Assembly: GCF_000010125.1 (NCBI RefSeq)
Contig: NC_007351.1
Span: 1 to 38,454, forward strand
Direction of reading: 5' to 3'
DNA from: Staphylococcus saprophyticus subsp. saprophyticus ATCC 15305 = NCTC 7292
GTDB taxonomy: Bacteria > Bacillota > Bacilli > Staphylococcales > Staphylococcaceae
Length of the DNA: 38,454 nt
The translations under genes and the position numbers were made by a program. Below the pieces are notes generated by a model that saw only the letters and a list, made by a program, of their open reading frames with translations, was not told the origin of the DNA and ran no database searches. Below, one piece after another: positions 9,542 to 19,888 of this stretch; the stretch's first letter is position 1; every line of letters begins with the position of its first letter.

Positions 9542-9548
9542 TTTATCA

Positions 9549-10073
9549 CTACTCCAATTCCCATGGTTTATTGATATCAAGAGACTCAATTATATTTTTA
9601 GTTTGTGATCTTTTAATTTTTCGCATTTTAGCTCTTTCTTCGCCATCCATAAATAATAATTTTTCTTCTTTGGACTGAGGAGAGATTTTGGGTACTTTAA
9701 TTGGTTTTTTCTTTTCATCCAAAGCTACAAAAGTAAGAAAAGCTACAGCAGCAATTTTTCTTTCTGCAGTGATCATATCTTCTGAAATGACTTTACAAAA
9801 TATTTCCATAGACTTTTCTCCTGTATAAACTACATAAGATTCTATACAAACTGAATCAGATTGGGTGATTGGATATAAAAATTCTACTGAATCTGTAGAA
9901 GCTGTAACACATTCTTTAACTCTTGCATGTCTTCTAGCTGATAGCGTTGCGTTATTATCAATTTTTTTCATTAATACCCCCCCAAATAGGGTATTATAAT
10001 TGTTTAAATCATTAATTAATACTTGATCCGTACTGACAATTTTACTGTCACTAGGAAATTTATAATTTTCCAT
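9549..10073 (-). CDS. Acyl-CoA thioesterase, hotdog fold
   Basis: A 174-residue protein with the single hotdog domain of the YciA/YkhA acyl-CoA hydrolase group. It shows NTLFGGVLMKKIDNNATLSARRHA, where the family Asp and helix follow the GG turn, then VTASTDSVEFLYPI, then a strand block ending AAVAFLTFVALDEKKKPIKVP. Such enzymes hydrolyse acyl-CoA to free acid and CoA in the cytosol. It has an ATG with a CGGGAG site. It lies between a LysR regulator upstream and the 124-residue unknown downstream, all on one strand, which suggests a small operon. Substrate chain length cannot be inferred. Confidence 0.85.
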   Translation of the reverse strand: MENYKFPSDSKIVSTDQVLINDLNNYNTLFGGVLMKKIDNNATLSARRHARVKECVTASTDSVEFLYPITQSDSVCIESYVVYTGEKSMEIFCKVISEDMITAERKIAAVAFLTFVALDEKKKPIKVPKISPQSKEEKLLFMDGEERAKMRKIKRSQTKNIIESLDINKPWELE

Positions 10074-10182
10074 AAAAAACTCCCGTTTCTATAATGTTTA
10101 TGTTCTAATTATAGAGCGAGAGTATATAAATATAAAATATCTTTTTTTTATACAGCTATAAATTTCTCAAATACCTTTATAT

Positions 10183-11070
10183 TTAATAGTTAATTAAGAA
10201 GTTTTCTTGGAGAAATTTAATCCAATTTTTTGTTAAAGAATCAACTATAATATCTTTTCTCCAAATAATACCAAGTTCCCATTTCATAGAAGGTTCATTA
10301 ATATCGATGGCTTGTAAATTATTATCTAATAAGCCTAGTATTCCTTCGGGTAATATACATATCCCTAGATTATTTAATAACATTTCTTCTATGAAGCTCC
10401 ATTGGGTGGTTTCAAAAATTATATTAGGATTAAAGCCATAATTTCTACATGTATTTTTGATTTTATCGTTTAAATAGAAATCAGAATTGAATAAAATAAA
10501 TTCTTGTTCTTGTAAATCTTCAATATCAATCTTTGTTTTTTTAGATAATTCATGATTTTTATGAACGACCAGTTTTAATTTTTCTTCTAAAAAAGAGAAT
10601 ATATCAAAGTTTTTATTATTTGTAGGAAGTACAGTAATTCCCATGTCCAAATCACCATAATATACATCGTTTTCAATTTTTTTACTACCATTTTCAAAAA
10701 GTTGAAAAGTTATATTAGGATACATTTCATGAAATTCCGAAATTAAGCCAATTAATCTTCTTATATTAATAATAGTAGGGATTCCAATTTTCAAATGTCC
10801 CTTTTTTAATTCTAATAAATTACTTAACTCATTAGGGATATTATCATACATTTTAAGCATTTCTTTACATTGGAAAAAGAAAGCTTCTCCTGCGTCAGTT
10901 AAGTATATTTGGTTTTTATACCTATTAAATAAATTTACATCTAATTCTTCTTCTAATAATTTAATTGTATTACTAATTGTGGGTTGTGTGATAAAAAGAT
11001 TAGATGCTGCTTTGGTCATACTTTTTTGCTTTACGACTTCTACAAAATACTGCATATGTCTAAGTTCCAA
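10183..11070 (-). CDS. LysR-family regulator, CidR-like
   Basis: A 295-residue LysR protein. The N-terminal winged helix reads MELRHMQYFVEVVKQKSMTKAA with recognition segment TQPTISNTIKLLEEEL; the effector domain begins near residue 90 (KIGIPTIINIRRLIG). The N-terminus resembles CidR/AlsR-type regulators of staphylococci. Translation starts at a TTG (11068-11070) with a strong GGGAGG site. The thioesterase gene follows 109 bases downstream on the same strand, so that gene may be a target, but no clear T-N11-A operator could be assigned. The effector is unknown. Confidence 0.87.
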   Translation of the reverse strand: MELRHMQYFVEVVKQKSMTKAASNLFITQPTISNTIKLLEEELDVNLFNRYKNQIYLTDAGEAFFFQCKEMLKMYDNIPNELSNLLELKKGHLKIGIPTIINIRRLIGLISEFHEMYPNITFQLFENGSKKIENDVYYGDLDMGITVLPTNNKNFDIFSFLEEKLKLVVHKNHELSKKTKIDIEDLQEQEFILFNSDFYLNDKIKNTCRNYGFNPNIIFETTQWSFIEEMLLNNLGICILPEGILGLLDNNLQAIDINEPSMKWELGIIWRKDIIVDSLTKNWIKFLQENFLINY

Positions 11071-11118
11071 TAAATTTCCTCCCTTTTTATTATTTCTTCA
11101 CGTTACCAGTTTTTTAAA

Positions 11119-11670
11119 CTAATTATTTTTTATTATTCTGTATACCGTTGAACGACTAACATCTGTCTGTTTAGCAATCTCTTCGCCTGTAAGTTTTTGT
11201 TCATCGTATAAGAATTTGATTTCTCTTTTCTTATAATCTGGCAAAGAAGGACGGCCGCCTTTTCTCCCTCTTGCTCTCGCAGCTTCTAGACCTTTTTTCG
11301 TACGTTCACTTAATAAGTTAGCTTCAAGTTCTGCAAATGCACTCATCATTGTAAAAAACATTTTTCCCATCGCATCTTTGGTTGACACATTCATATCAAT
11401 AATATGTAAATCAATGCCGTTTTCATCTAACCATTGAGACAGATCAATTAATTGTTTTGTTGTACGTCCAAGACGATCTAATTTATAGATAACTAGGATG
11501 TCTCCTTCACGTAAATAGTCTAAACACTTATCAAGTTCTGTTCTTTTCGTTTTGCGACCACTCACTTTTTCGCTAAAGATACGTTCACAACCATAGTCTT
11601 TAAGTGTATCAATTTGTCCATCAAGACTTTGATCTTGTGTTGATACACGTGCATAACCAATTTTAGCCAT
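11119..11670 (-). CDS. Serine recombinase, resolvase/invertase family
   Basis: A 183-residue small serine recombinase. It has the nucleophile block IGYARVSTQDQSLDGQI (Ser near residue 10), the LVIYKLDRLGRTTKQLIDL catalytic core, the long E-helix region AFAELEANLLSERTKKGLEAARARGRKGGRP and a C-terminal helix-turn-helix (LTGEEIAKQTDVSRSTVYRII). It matches the Tn552 Bin/plasmid resolvase group of staphylococci, which resolve multimers or cointegrates at res sites. The ATG has a GAGGTGG site. The 150 bases upstream contain GTGTC-type elements (near 11777 and 11857) that could be res subsites, though I cannot prove it. A broken second resolvase lies 1.1 kb away. Confidence 0.93.
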   Translation of the reverse strand: MAKIGYARVSTQDQSLDGQIDTLKDYGCERIFSEKVSGRKTKRTELDKCLDYLREGDILVIYKLDRLGRTTKQLIDLSQWLDENGIDLHIIDMNVSTKDAMGKMFFTMMSAFAELEANLLSERTKKGLEAARARGRKGGRPSLPDYKKREIKFLYDEQKLTGEEIAKQTDVSRSTVYRIIKNN

Positions 11671-11827
11671 TTCAATACCACCTCTTTTAATCGTTTTATG
11701 GGAACTTATTAATAAAATCTATTTCTCGATGCAAATAAGCACGTCTCTCATCGTCTGAAAACTCATGATTTTTGATATTTTCGACACATTGATTATAGCA
11801 CAAGTTTATAGACTTAAATATCCAAGA

Positions 11828-11858
11828 AAAACCTCTTAATTTTAATTTAAGAGGTTTT
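11828..11858. terminator. Hairpin terminator
   Basis: AAAACCTCTTAA (11828-11839) pairs exactly with TTAAGAGGTTTT (11847-11858). It lies just downstream of the small membrane-protein gene that ends at 11897 on the minus strand, and a T-run follows in that direction. Confidence 0.75.
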
Positions 11859-11896
11859 GTGTCAAAAACGAACATTTTTAACTTTAAAGATTTTAT

Positions 11897-12109
11897 CTAT
11901 TTTTTATTCGTCTGTATAATAACAGATAAAATTATGGTTAAAATAAATATCAGTATAGTTGTAAAAATAATAATTTTATTATTAGGATTTTTATCTTCTT
12001 GCTCATCATATTCTTCTAATTCTTTAATTCTTTGCTCGTCTATTTCAACTTCTTCTCTTGAGCCTAGCTCATTATCTAAGATATAGGGTTGTTGGTCTTT
12101 TACTTTCAT
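11897..12109 (-). CDS. Small single-pass membrane protein
   Basis: A 70-residue protein of unknown function. Residues 1-45 are acidic and hydrophilic (EEVEIDEQRIKELEEYDEQED); residues 47-66 form one transmembrane helix (IIIFTTILIFILTIILSVII), ending in TNKK. No signal peptidase site is evident, so a C-terminal anchor with the acidic part inside, or the reverse, are both possible. The ATG is preceded by AAGGAG. It follows the 99-residue unknown on the same strand, with a small ACACCTAAA/TTTAGGTGT hairpin between them. Confidence 0.6.
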   Translation of the reverse strand: MKVKDQQPYILDNELGSREEVEIDEQRIKELEEYDEQEDKNPNNKIIIFTTILIFILTIILSVIIQTNKK

Positions 12110-12187
12110 AAATTTTTTCTCCTTATTATTAGAATAGCAAATACACCTAAATCTTTAGGTGTCTCAGTTTTTTAAATTTCATTTTTA

Positions 12188-12487
12188 TTACATTCGGCTA
12201 AGCAGTTCTTTTTTTATAATAATCAAAGCATGGTTACCTTTTGAGTTGATGTTTTCCTGAGCATTTAGTATTAATAAATCAATTAAATCGTCGTTATCTT
12301 TTTGACTTATTTCGTCTTTGAATTGATCAATATTTTCTATTAAAATTTTTTGATTGGGTTGCTGCTTGTCTATAGTGTAATACTGGTCAGCGCCCAAACC
12401 ACCCTCTTCAATCATTTTCGATATTTCATTAGATCGTGTTTCATTTGTTTTGCTTATTTCTATTTCTTTTTTATCAGAGTTAACCAT
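12188..12487 (-). CDS. Hypothetical acidic protein, 99 residues
   Basis: Starts at 12487 (MVNSDKKEIEISK), where a strong AGGGGGA site precedes the ATG; the longer open frame upstream has no such signal. The protein is acidic and helical with a segment EEGGLGADQYYTIDKQQP. I recognise no domain. With the small membrane protein 78 bases downstream it forms a two-gene group between resolvase sequences, so it is probably plasmid cargo or a maintenance gene. Function unknown. Confidence 0.6.
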   Translation of the reverse strand: MVNSDKKEIEISKTNETRSNEISKMIEEGGLGADQYYTIDKQQPNQKILIENIDQFKDEISQKDNDDLIDLLILNAQENINSKGNHALIIIKKELLSRM

Positions 12488-12637
12488 TACTATTCCCCCT
12501 ATATGCCCATCATACACAGTGTAATAATACATATTTAAAATAACAATAACTCTGCTCACTAACAATTTACTGAGGGTTTAATAAATGACATTCTTGGTAT
12601 CGCTTACATATATGGTTATTATTAGAATTCATATCAA

Positions 12638-12669
12638 AGAGGCACCATTGGTTGACCAAGGTGCCTCTT
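12638..12669. terminator. Strong hairpin
   Basis: AAGAGGCACCATTGGT and ACCAAGGTGCCTCTT form a long, nearly perfect stem. It lies upstream of the 99-residue gene and has no intact gene just to its left or right; it is probably a terminator left over from a lost gene. Confidence 0.6.
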
Positions 12670-12772
12670 AATCGTTTCAAAAACAAATTTCATCTTAATA
12701 AGGATCATTTTTAGTACTCTAATCATACATACAGAAATACTGTTTTGCTAGCATCGATAATGGTTCGATTAG

Positions 12773-12907
12773 GGTAGACCCAAACGCGATGATAATAACC
12801 TTAGAGATGCTATTGAGATGTATATGAGCAAAAAATACACTTTAGATGAGATAAAAGAACAGACAAATATAAGTAGAGCAACCTTGTATCGTCATCTAGA
12901 TAAATAA
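12773..12907 (+). pseudogene. Resolvase C-terminal tail
   Basis: The frame reads GRPKRDDNNLRDAIEMYMSK, then KYTLDEIKEQTNISRATLYRHLDK and a stop. This is the hinge and DNA-binding helix-turn-helix of a Tn3/Tn552-type resolvase, with the catalytic domain missing. Its sequence differs from the intact resolvase at 11119, so it is a remnant of a different element. Confidence 0.8.
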
Positions 12908-12920
12908 GAGGTGATGAACG

Positions 12921-13177
12921 TTGTTAAAACAAGATTTAGTGTATAATGTACTGTTATCGATTAGAGAAGAATAAAGTGTAGATTTTAAAACTTTAGATGT
13001 AAGCGAAAAAATTTTTTATTAGCACTTGAAAGCATAGCGAGGCAAGATTTAGCAAAAAATATAGAGTTATTCTACAATGGGTGTTTTCCTATATGTGGCA
13101 CAACAATATATGCAGAACTAACAGAAAAAGGTAAGCAGCAAATATCATTATATAAAACAGAGGATAAGCACATATAA
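12921..13177 (+). pseudogene. Degenerate winged-helix protein, YjcQ-like
   Basis: A TTG after AGAGGTG opens the frame LLKQDLVYNVLLSIREE, which then meets stops and a frame change. A second frame reads LLALESIARQDLAKNIELFY and CGTTIYAELTEKGKQQISLY to 13177. The TEKGKQ ending recalls YjcQ-type winged-helix proteins of plasmids and phages. Broken; the family call is tentative. Confidence 0.45.
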
Positions 13178-13198
13178 CAATGCTTATCCTCTGTTTTT
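13154..13198. terminator. ars operon terminator
   Basis: AAAACAGAGGATAAGCA (13154-13170) pairs with TGCTTATCCTCTGTTTT (13181-13197), with T-runs in both directions. It stands 16 bases after the arsC stop codon and ends the leftward arsenic operon; its left arm also forms the end of the degenerate gene beside it. Confidence 0.85.
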
Positions 13199-13213
13199 GA
13201 ATTTTATATTAAC

Positions 13214-13609
13214 TTAATTATCATAAAATTGCTTGATCTTTTGACCTATTTCATCTCTTACACGTTGAAATTCTGACCAAGATTTACCTGCTGGGTCATC
13301 AAAGCCCCAATGTTCTTTTTTTACATTAGGCGGGATGACTGGACAATTCTCATCAGCATCACTACAAAGTGTAACAACTAGGTCTGATTGTCTTAAAATT
13401 TTATTATCAATTAAATCAGAAGTATGGTTTGATATGTCAATATCCACTTCTTTCATAGCTTCTATCGCCTTAGGATTTACGCCATGCGTTTCGATACCTG
13501 CTGAGTAAACATTCCATTCTTCGCCGAGTATTTCTCTTCCCCAGCCCTCAGCCATTTGACTACGACAAGAATTACCAGTACATATAAAGTAAATTGTTTT
13601 CTTATCCAT
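13214..13609 (-). CDS. arsC: Arsenate reductase, thioredoxin-coupled
   Basis: A 131-residue low-molecular-weight phosphatase-like arsenate reductase. The P-loop CTGNSCRS holds nucleophile Cys10 and Cys15; the redox pair is Cys82 and Cys89 in [11 protein letters not shown]. It reduces arsenate to arsenite in the cytosol, using thioredoxin, and feeds the ArsAB pump. Length and motifs match the S. aureus pI258 enzyme. It is the last gene of the leftward ars operon, 17 bases after arsB, with a GAGAGG site, and is followed by a strong terminator. Confidence 0.97.
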   Translation of the reverse strand: MDKKTIYFICTGNSCRSQMAEGWGREILGEEWNVYSAGIETHGVNPKAIEAMKEVDIDISNHTSDLIDNKILRQSDLVVTLCSDADENCPVIPPNVKKEHWGFDDPAGKSWSEFQRVRDEIGQKIKQFYDN

Positions 13610-13626
13610 TTATTATTACCTCTCTT

Positions 13627-15229
<1,603 letters not shown>

Positions 15230-15233
<4 letters not shown>

Positions 15234-16894
15234 TTTTTCTTCTCCCTTTCTACTTGAAATCTTTTATATCGTTGATAATTTTTATTGCCACCTGATAAAT
15301 TATATACTTGTTTAAAGCCTAAATTAATAAGTACGTTTTGTGCAGCATTACCAGTAGTACCTTTATTACAATAAGTCACGATTGTTTGATTTTCATCTAA
15401 CGTTTTTGCATAACTTCTCAACGTTTTCAATGGGACGTTAATCGCTCCATCAACATGATCAACTTCAAATTGCTTTGGAGAACGTACATCTAAAATCAAT
15501 AAATCATTTTTTTGTTTTACGACTTCTTCAGGCGTTATAATTTTACGTCCCCGAGTAATATTGTGACCAATCATCCCTGTATAAATAACAGGATCTTTAG
15601 TTGTAGAAAAAGGAGGTGCATATGCTAAATCTAAATGAAATAAATCTTCTGCTTTGGCACCAAATGTTATAGCAGTAGCTAGTACATCAATTCTCTTGTC
15701 TACGCCCTCATACCCAACTATTTGCGCACCAAGTAATTTAGAATTATTTTTATCAAATATAGCTTTAATTACCATTTCTTGACCTTGCATATATTCTGGA
15801 CGATTCGGTTTCACATTGTGTAATACATCAATATCAATTTCTAACTCAACAGCTTCTTTTTCGGTTAAACCTGTCTGGGCAATTGTCATATCAAAGATAC
15901 GGACAATGCCTGTGCCTAAAATGCCTTTATGTTCTAGATTTCCACCAGTTAATCGATCTCCTAAAATACGACCCATTTTATTTGCTGTAGAACCTAGCGG
16001 TCTATATATAGGATTACCAGTAATTAAATTATAACTTTCTGCTGCATCACCAATTGCATATATATGAGGAATATTTGTTTCCAAATACTTATTGGTTTGT
16101 ATTGCTCCAGATTCTCCAATATTAATACCAATTTCTTTAGCTAATTTAGTATTTGGTGTGACACCAATCCCAATAATGATTAAGTCTGTATCAATTAATT
16201 CGCCAGTTTTTAAGCTGACTCTATTTATCGTATGATTCTCATCATAATCAATAATGTCAATTTCATTATAGGTATATACGTTAGCTTTATCTTCAATATA
16301 TTCTTGAATCATAAAACTCATATCGTAGTCTAAATGAGGCATAAAAGTGTTACGTTGAACAATTGAAGTGTTGTAATTAGATAATTGTTCTAACATCTCT
16401 AAACCAATAAATCCACCGCCAACGATTGTTATATTCTGAACATCATGGTCATTAATATAATTATAAATTGCTTTGGCATCATTAATATTTTTAACTTTAA
16501 ACACATTATTATATTCTTCGCTATTTAATTGAGGGAGTTCTTTAGGCGATGAACCTGTTGCTAATACTAATTCGTCATATTTTTGAATCATCTTTTCATC
16601 ATTTACTAAATTAGTAACTGTTATTGTTTGATCACTATCATTTATCTTATTCACTTCATATTCTGTATAAATATCTATATTAAAGCGTTCTTTAAACCAT
16701 TTAGCATTTCGTGGCGTGAGTTCATCAATATCAGATACATTACCGCCTATATAGTAGGGGATACCACATACGGAATACGAAATATCACTATCTTTATCAA
16801 AAACGGTAATTTCAACATCTTCACTATTTCTTCTTGCTTTAGCCGCGACACTCGTACCGGCAGCAACTGAACCAATGATAACAATTTTTTTCAA
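15230..16894 (-). CDS. CoA-disulfide reductase-rhodanese fusion in ars operon
   Basis: A 554-residue flavoprotein. The N-terminal FAD site is IVIIGSVAAGTSVAAKARR. The CoA-disulfide-reductase active Cys is near residue 43 in SYSVCGIPYYIGG. The NAD(P) site is ITIVGGGFIGLEMLEQL, and the FAD-ribityl motif is IYAIGDAAE. The last 90 residues are a rhodanese domain with LILDVRSPKQFEVDHVDGAI and active Cys in VTYCNKGTTGNAA. Known homologues reduce CoA disulfide or CoA persulfide. Its place between arsA and arsR, with both junctions overlapping as TTGA, implies a thiol or redox role in arsenic stress; that role is inference. The start is TTG with GGAGGG located in the last arsA codons. Confidence 0.9.
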
Positions 16895-18621
16895 TATTCT
16901 AACCCTCCATAAGGTATGACAAAGTAATTATTAAGACTTTCATTTTTAATCTTGTTTATCCAAATCGATTCATCTTCTTTTTTGTTACTAAAAAGGTCAT
17001 CACGTTGATTTAGCGTAACTAATGATTGATTAACGACCCACCAATTATGTCCTATATCGGCTCTATTTAAATCTTCTACTAAACGTTTAGATTCTAAATA
17101 AGGTGTTTTTTCTGCTAGTGTTACGATTATCATCTGTGTTAAATCTTGATTTTGAATTTTAGGTAATAACGTTTCAACATTACTGGTAGTTTGAGTTGAT
17201 TTTTTCTTTAGTTCTTTATGGTGATTTTCACTAGAATCAAGTAACAACAAGGTATGGCCTGTAGGAGCTGTATCTACAATTACGTAATCCATGTCTTCTT
17301 GGTTCTCCATAATGTCACTAAAGGCTTTGAAAAATGCTATTTCTTCTGTACAAGGTGATTTTAAATCTTCCATAATATAATCAATATCGTCTTGTGGTGT
17401 ATCATCATTCACTGTGGCTAGTACTTCTTTTTTATACTTTTCTAATGCTTGTTCTTCATCAATATAAGCAGTATTTAAATTACTTGTGGTTTCAACATTA
17501 ATTTCTTTAGTAGGGTCAGTAGTTGCTAAAAGAACACGATGTCCTTTATTAGATAATGCTGTAGCTAATTGCGTTGCTACTGTCGTTTTACCAACGCCAC
17601 CTTTTCCCATTGTAAATAAATATTGAACTTTACTATTTTCAATTTCATCTGTTAATTTATTGAATTGCGGATGATCTTCAACAATAAAGTCATCATTTTC
17701 AATTAAGTTATCATCATTTAATAGATTAGTTAAACTTTCTATACCTTCTTCTTTCTGCTTTTTATATGGAACGTAATAAGCATGATTGTTATTTAACCAT
17801 TCAGTAAAATGATTAATGTTTTTATCTTGTTCTGATTTCATCTGACTCGAAATTAAACCGTGACTTTCTTCTATATAGTTGTTAATGACTACTTTGAATT
17901 TAGAAATTGATAGTTGTTGTAATTCTTGTTGCGCTCTTTGAATTTCATATATAGAAGAGTGGCTAGGTTTCGCAACTAACATCATGGTCGTATCGTCTTG
18001 GTTACGTAGTTTTTCAAGTGCTGAATTATATTTACCTCTATTTTCATTTAAACCCGATAATTGACCTAAGCAAGAAGCGTCATTACTCGTTGTATTTAAA
18101 TAATCTGTCCATGCAGAAGGTAATTCAAGCATTCTCAAGGTGTGACCTGTTGGAGCTGTATCAAATATAATGAAATCAAATTCTTGTTCTAAAGTTTTAT
18201 CGGATAAAAAATTTGTAAATTCATTAAACGCTGCTACTTCAACTGTACACGAACCACTTAACTGTTCTTTCATCTCAGAAAGCACATCTTCTGGTAGAAT
18301 ACCCTCATAAGGTTCTATAGATTGTGCTTTATAATCGTCTGCAGCAGCAATCGGGTCAAAATTGGCTATAGAGAGATTAGGTATAGGTTGATATTTAGTT
18401 AATTTATTAGATAATTCCATTTGAAATACATCTTGTAAATTACTAGCTGGATCAGTACTTACTAAAGCTACTTTCTTTCCATTTTCCGCTAAGTTTAAAG
18501 CAATAGAACTTGATATCGTCGTTTTGCCTACGCCACCTTTACCAGTAAAAAACAAATATTTTGTTAACTCAACATTATCTAAATTCAATTTATTTAAGTA
18601 TTTAACAGCATCCATCTCCAT
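16891..18621 (-). CDS. arsA: Arsenite-activated pump ATPase
   Basis: A two-domain ATPase of 576 residues. The first half has P-loop FTGKGGVGKTTIS and signature DTAPTGHTLRML; the second has MGKGGVGKTTVA and DTAPTGHTLLLL. The As(III)-binding cysteines appear in SGSCTVEVAAF, NDASCLGQLSG and KSPCTEEIAFF, matching the three-Cys site of E. coli ArsA. It couples ATP hydrolysis to efflux through ArsB. I chose the ATG at 18621 because GGAGG lies 8 bases upstream; an alternative ATG five codons earlier is possible. It overlaps the arsD end by 20 bases and precedes the flavoprotein gene. Confidence 0.95.
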   Translation of the reverse strand: MEMDAVKYLNKLNLDNVELTKYLFFTGKGGVGKTTISSSIALNLAENGKKVALVSTDPASNLQDVFQMELSNKLTKYQPIPNLSIANFDPIAAADDYKAQSIEPYEGILPEDVLSEMKEQLSGSCTVEVAAFNEFTNFLSDKTLEQEFDFIIFDTAPTGHTLRMLELPSAWTDYLNTTSNDASCLGQLSGLNENRGKYNSALEKLRNQDDTTMMLVAKPSHSSIYEIQRAQQELQQLSISKFKVVINNYIEESHGLISSQMKSEQDKNINHFTEWLNNNHAYYVPYKKQKEEGIESLTNLLNDDNLIENDDFIVEDHPQFNKLTDEIENSKVQYLFTMGKGGVGKTTVATQLATALSNKGHRVLLATTDPTKEINVETTSNLNTAYIDEEQALEKYKKEVLATVNDDTPQDDIDYIMEDLKSPCTEEIAFFKAFSDIMENQEDMDYVIVDTAPTGHTLLLLDSSENHHKELKKKSTQTTSNVETLLPKIQNQDLTQMIIVTLAEKTPYLESKRLVEDLNRADIGHNWWVVNQSLVTLNQRDDLFSNKKEDESIWINKIKNESLNNYFVIPYGGLEY

Positions 18622-18949
18622 CACAGCATCCTCCATTTCTCATCTGATTAACCGTAATAATTTCATCGGCTTCTTCTTGGGTAATATAAGTACCCGTTTT
18701 AGCTATATTGCCTTCTATAAAAGTGATTGGTAAAACTTCATTACCTTTTTCTTGAATTAAACGAATAGCTTCTTTATTTTTAATAAATTCATTCGGATTG
18801 TTACTCATATTATAACGTTGAACTTCTATTTGATTTTGTTTTAAATATTCATTGATTTGGTTCGTCTTTATTAGTGTTTCATCCGGTTCTGGACCACATA
18901 CGCCAGTAGAACAGCACATAGCTTCTTCGTATATTTCAATATTTAACAT
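18602..18949 (-). CDS. arsD: Arsenic metallochaperone ArsD
   Basis: A 115-residue ArsD. It shows Cys12-Cys13 and Cys18 in EEAMCCSTGVCGPEPDE, the site that hands As(III) to ArsA, then a thioredoxin-like fold with LPITFIEGNIAKTG. A further vicinal pair and a final CC occur in GGCCDGDGCC at the C-terminus. It raises ArsA affinity for arsenite and can act as a weak repressor. The start at 18949 follows GAGGTGAG. It is the first gene of the leftward operon, so the ars promoter should lie just to its right. Confidence 0.95.
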   Translation of the reverse strand: MLNIEIYEEAMCCSTGVCGPEPDETLIKTNQINEYLKQNQIEVQRYNMSNNPNEFIKNKEAIRLIQEKGNEVLPITFIEGNIAKTGTYITQEEADEIITVNQMRNGGCCDGDGCC

Positions 18950-18989
18950 TATACTCACCTCATTAATTATTTTACTACCATAGATTAAC

Positions 18990-19001
18990 ATCTATATAGA
19001 T
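18990..19001. promoter_or_regulatory. Candidate ArsR operator of the arsD operon
   Basis: ATCTATATAGAT is a perfect 12 bp palindrome 41 bases upstream of arsD, within a set of TAATCTAT/TCTATGTA repeats. Position and symmetry suit an ArsR dimer blocking the arsD promoter. It differs from the TATCAA-type sites of the rightward unit, so the two ArsR proteins may not cross-regulate. Inference. Confidence 0.45.
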
Positions 19002-19162
19002 TAGTGTCTATGTATTGATTTGGATTTTTAAAATTTTACTTAATTTGAGTTTCTAATAATATAGCTAGGAAGAAAATATTTTTACTATTGCTGTGGAGCA
19101 TGTCTAAGTTTATGTAAAATTATAGTTTTTTAATCTTGCAATAATGTATATATTGATTTATA

Positions 19163-19194
19163 TTTAATATATCAAAAAAAGTTGATATATTAAA
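19163..19194. promoter_or_regulatory. ArsR-type operator 1 of the rightward unit
   Basis: TTTAATATATCAA (19163-19175) pairs exactly with TTGATATATTAAA (19182-19194) around a 6-base spacer. The core TATCAAAAAAAGTTGAT recurs before the permease at 19889, which points to one regulator binding both, most likely the ArsR at 19478. Confidence 0.65.
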
Positions 19195-19233
19195 TGGAAT
19201 AAAATTATTTAGACAATAAGGAGGTGTGCCTGA

Positions 19234-19428
19234 TTGCGAGTAAACCACGCAAGTACTTTATCTGTTGGTTACTTTGTAAGTTATTTAAATCTTGTTATGG
19301 TATCAAGAGAAGTCACTTTAAAAGAAGCTACAATATATATGGAGAAGGAGTTCTTTAAAGGTAATATTCATCAGTATGGTGAATCAACAGAAAATAACTA
19401 CAAACAAGCAATACAAGAATTGAAATAA
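19234..19428 (+). CDS. Hypothetical small protein, 64 residues
   Basis: A TTG start with a strong AAGGAGGTG site 7 bases upstream, placed directly after operator 1 and 49 bases before the second arsR. I do not recognise the product. The first 24 residues are moderately hydrophobic and the rest is charged (EATIYMEKEFFKGNIHQYGESTENNYKQAIQELK). It may be a real first gene of the rightward arsenic unit or the tail of a decayed gene that kept its start signal. No cysteines, so a direct As(III) ligand role is unlikely. Confidence 0.4.
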   Translation: MRVNHASTLSVGYFVSYLNLVMVSREVTLKEATIYMEKEFFKGNIHQYGESTENNYKQAIQELK

Positions 19429-19477
19429 AGATAATATAAACTCTAATCAAATATTATAAAAAAGAGGTGCTCTTTTT

Positions 19478-19798
19478 ATGGAAGTTATTAAAGCAAAAAC
19501 TGATATGAATGAAGATCAACAATTAGATTTTTATGAAAACATGTTTAATGCACTTGCTGACAAAAATAGATTAAAAATACTTAATCAAATTAGTCAAAGC
19601 CCTAATAAATCACTATGTGTATGCGACTTAGAGGAGTTATTAGATTTAAAACAATCTAAAATTTCATATCATTTAAAAAAACTAGTAAGTGCACAGATTT
19701 TAATACCTGAAAAATACGGTACTTGGAACTACTACAAAATCAATGAAGCACAAATTCAAGTTGTATTAACTGAAGATACTTGCTGTAAAATATTATAG
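19478..19798 (+). CDS. arsR: Second ArsR-family repressor, with C-terminal Cys pair
   Basis: A 106-residue ArsR/SmtB protein distinct from the first copy. It keeps LCVCDLEELLDL (the Cys-x-Cys near helix 3), has a recognition helix LKQSKISYHLKKLVSAQI and ends in EDTCCKIL, a vicinal Cys pair. In known ArsR proteins, C-terminal vicinal cysteines form alternative As(III) or methylarsenite sites. Followed after 90 bases by an ArsP-type permease with a matching operator, it is the likely local repressor of that unit. AGAGGTG precedes the ATG inside a small AAAGAG/CTCTTT hairpin that may damp translation. Confidence 0.9.
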   Translation: MEVIKAKTDMNEDQQLDFYENMFNALADKNRLKILNQISQSPNKSLCVCDLEELLDLKQSKISYHLKKLVSAQILIPEKYGTWNYYKINEAQIQVVLTEDTCCKIL

Positions 19799-19821
19799 GA
19801 TTTATCTTCTTATACATCATA

Positions 19822-19865
19822 TTAATCAACTTTTTTTAATTTATATATCAAAAAAAGTTGATTAA
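19822..19865. promoter_or_regulatory. ArsR-type operator 2, before the permease
   Basis: TTAATCAACTTTTTTT (19822-19837) and its exact complement (19850-19865) form 16 bp arms around 12 bases. Nested in it is the same TATCAAAAAAAGTTGAT core as in operator 1. It could be both a terminator-like stem after arsR and the operator of the permease gene. Confidence 0.6.
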
Positions 19866-19888
19866 ATAAATTTGGAGGACTTATATTA

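Noticed and set aside
11690..11830. A complete three-subsite res locus for the resolvase
   Set aside because: Only loosely similar GTGTC elements are visible; I could not define ordered inverted subsites, so it is mentioned but not annotated.
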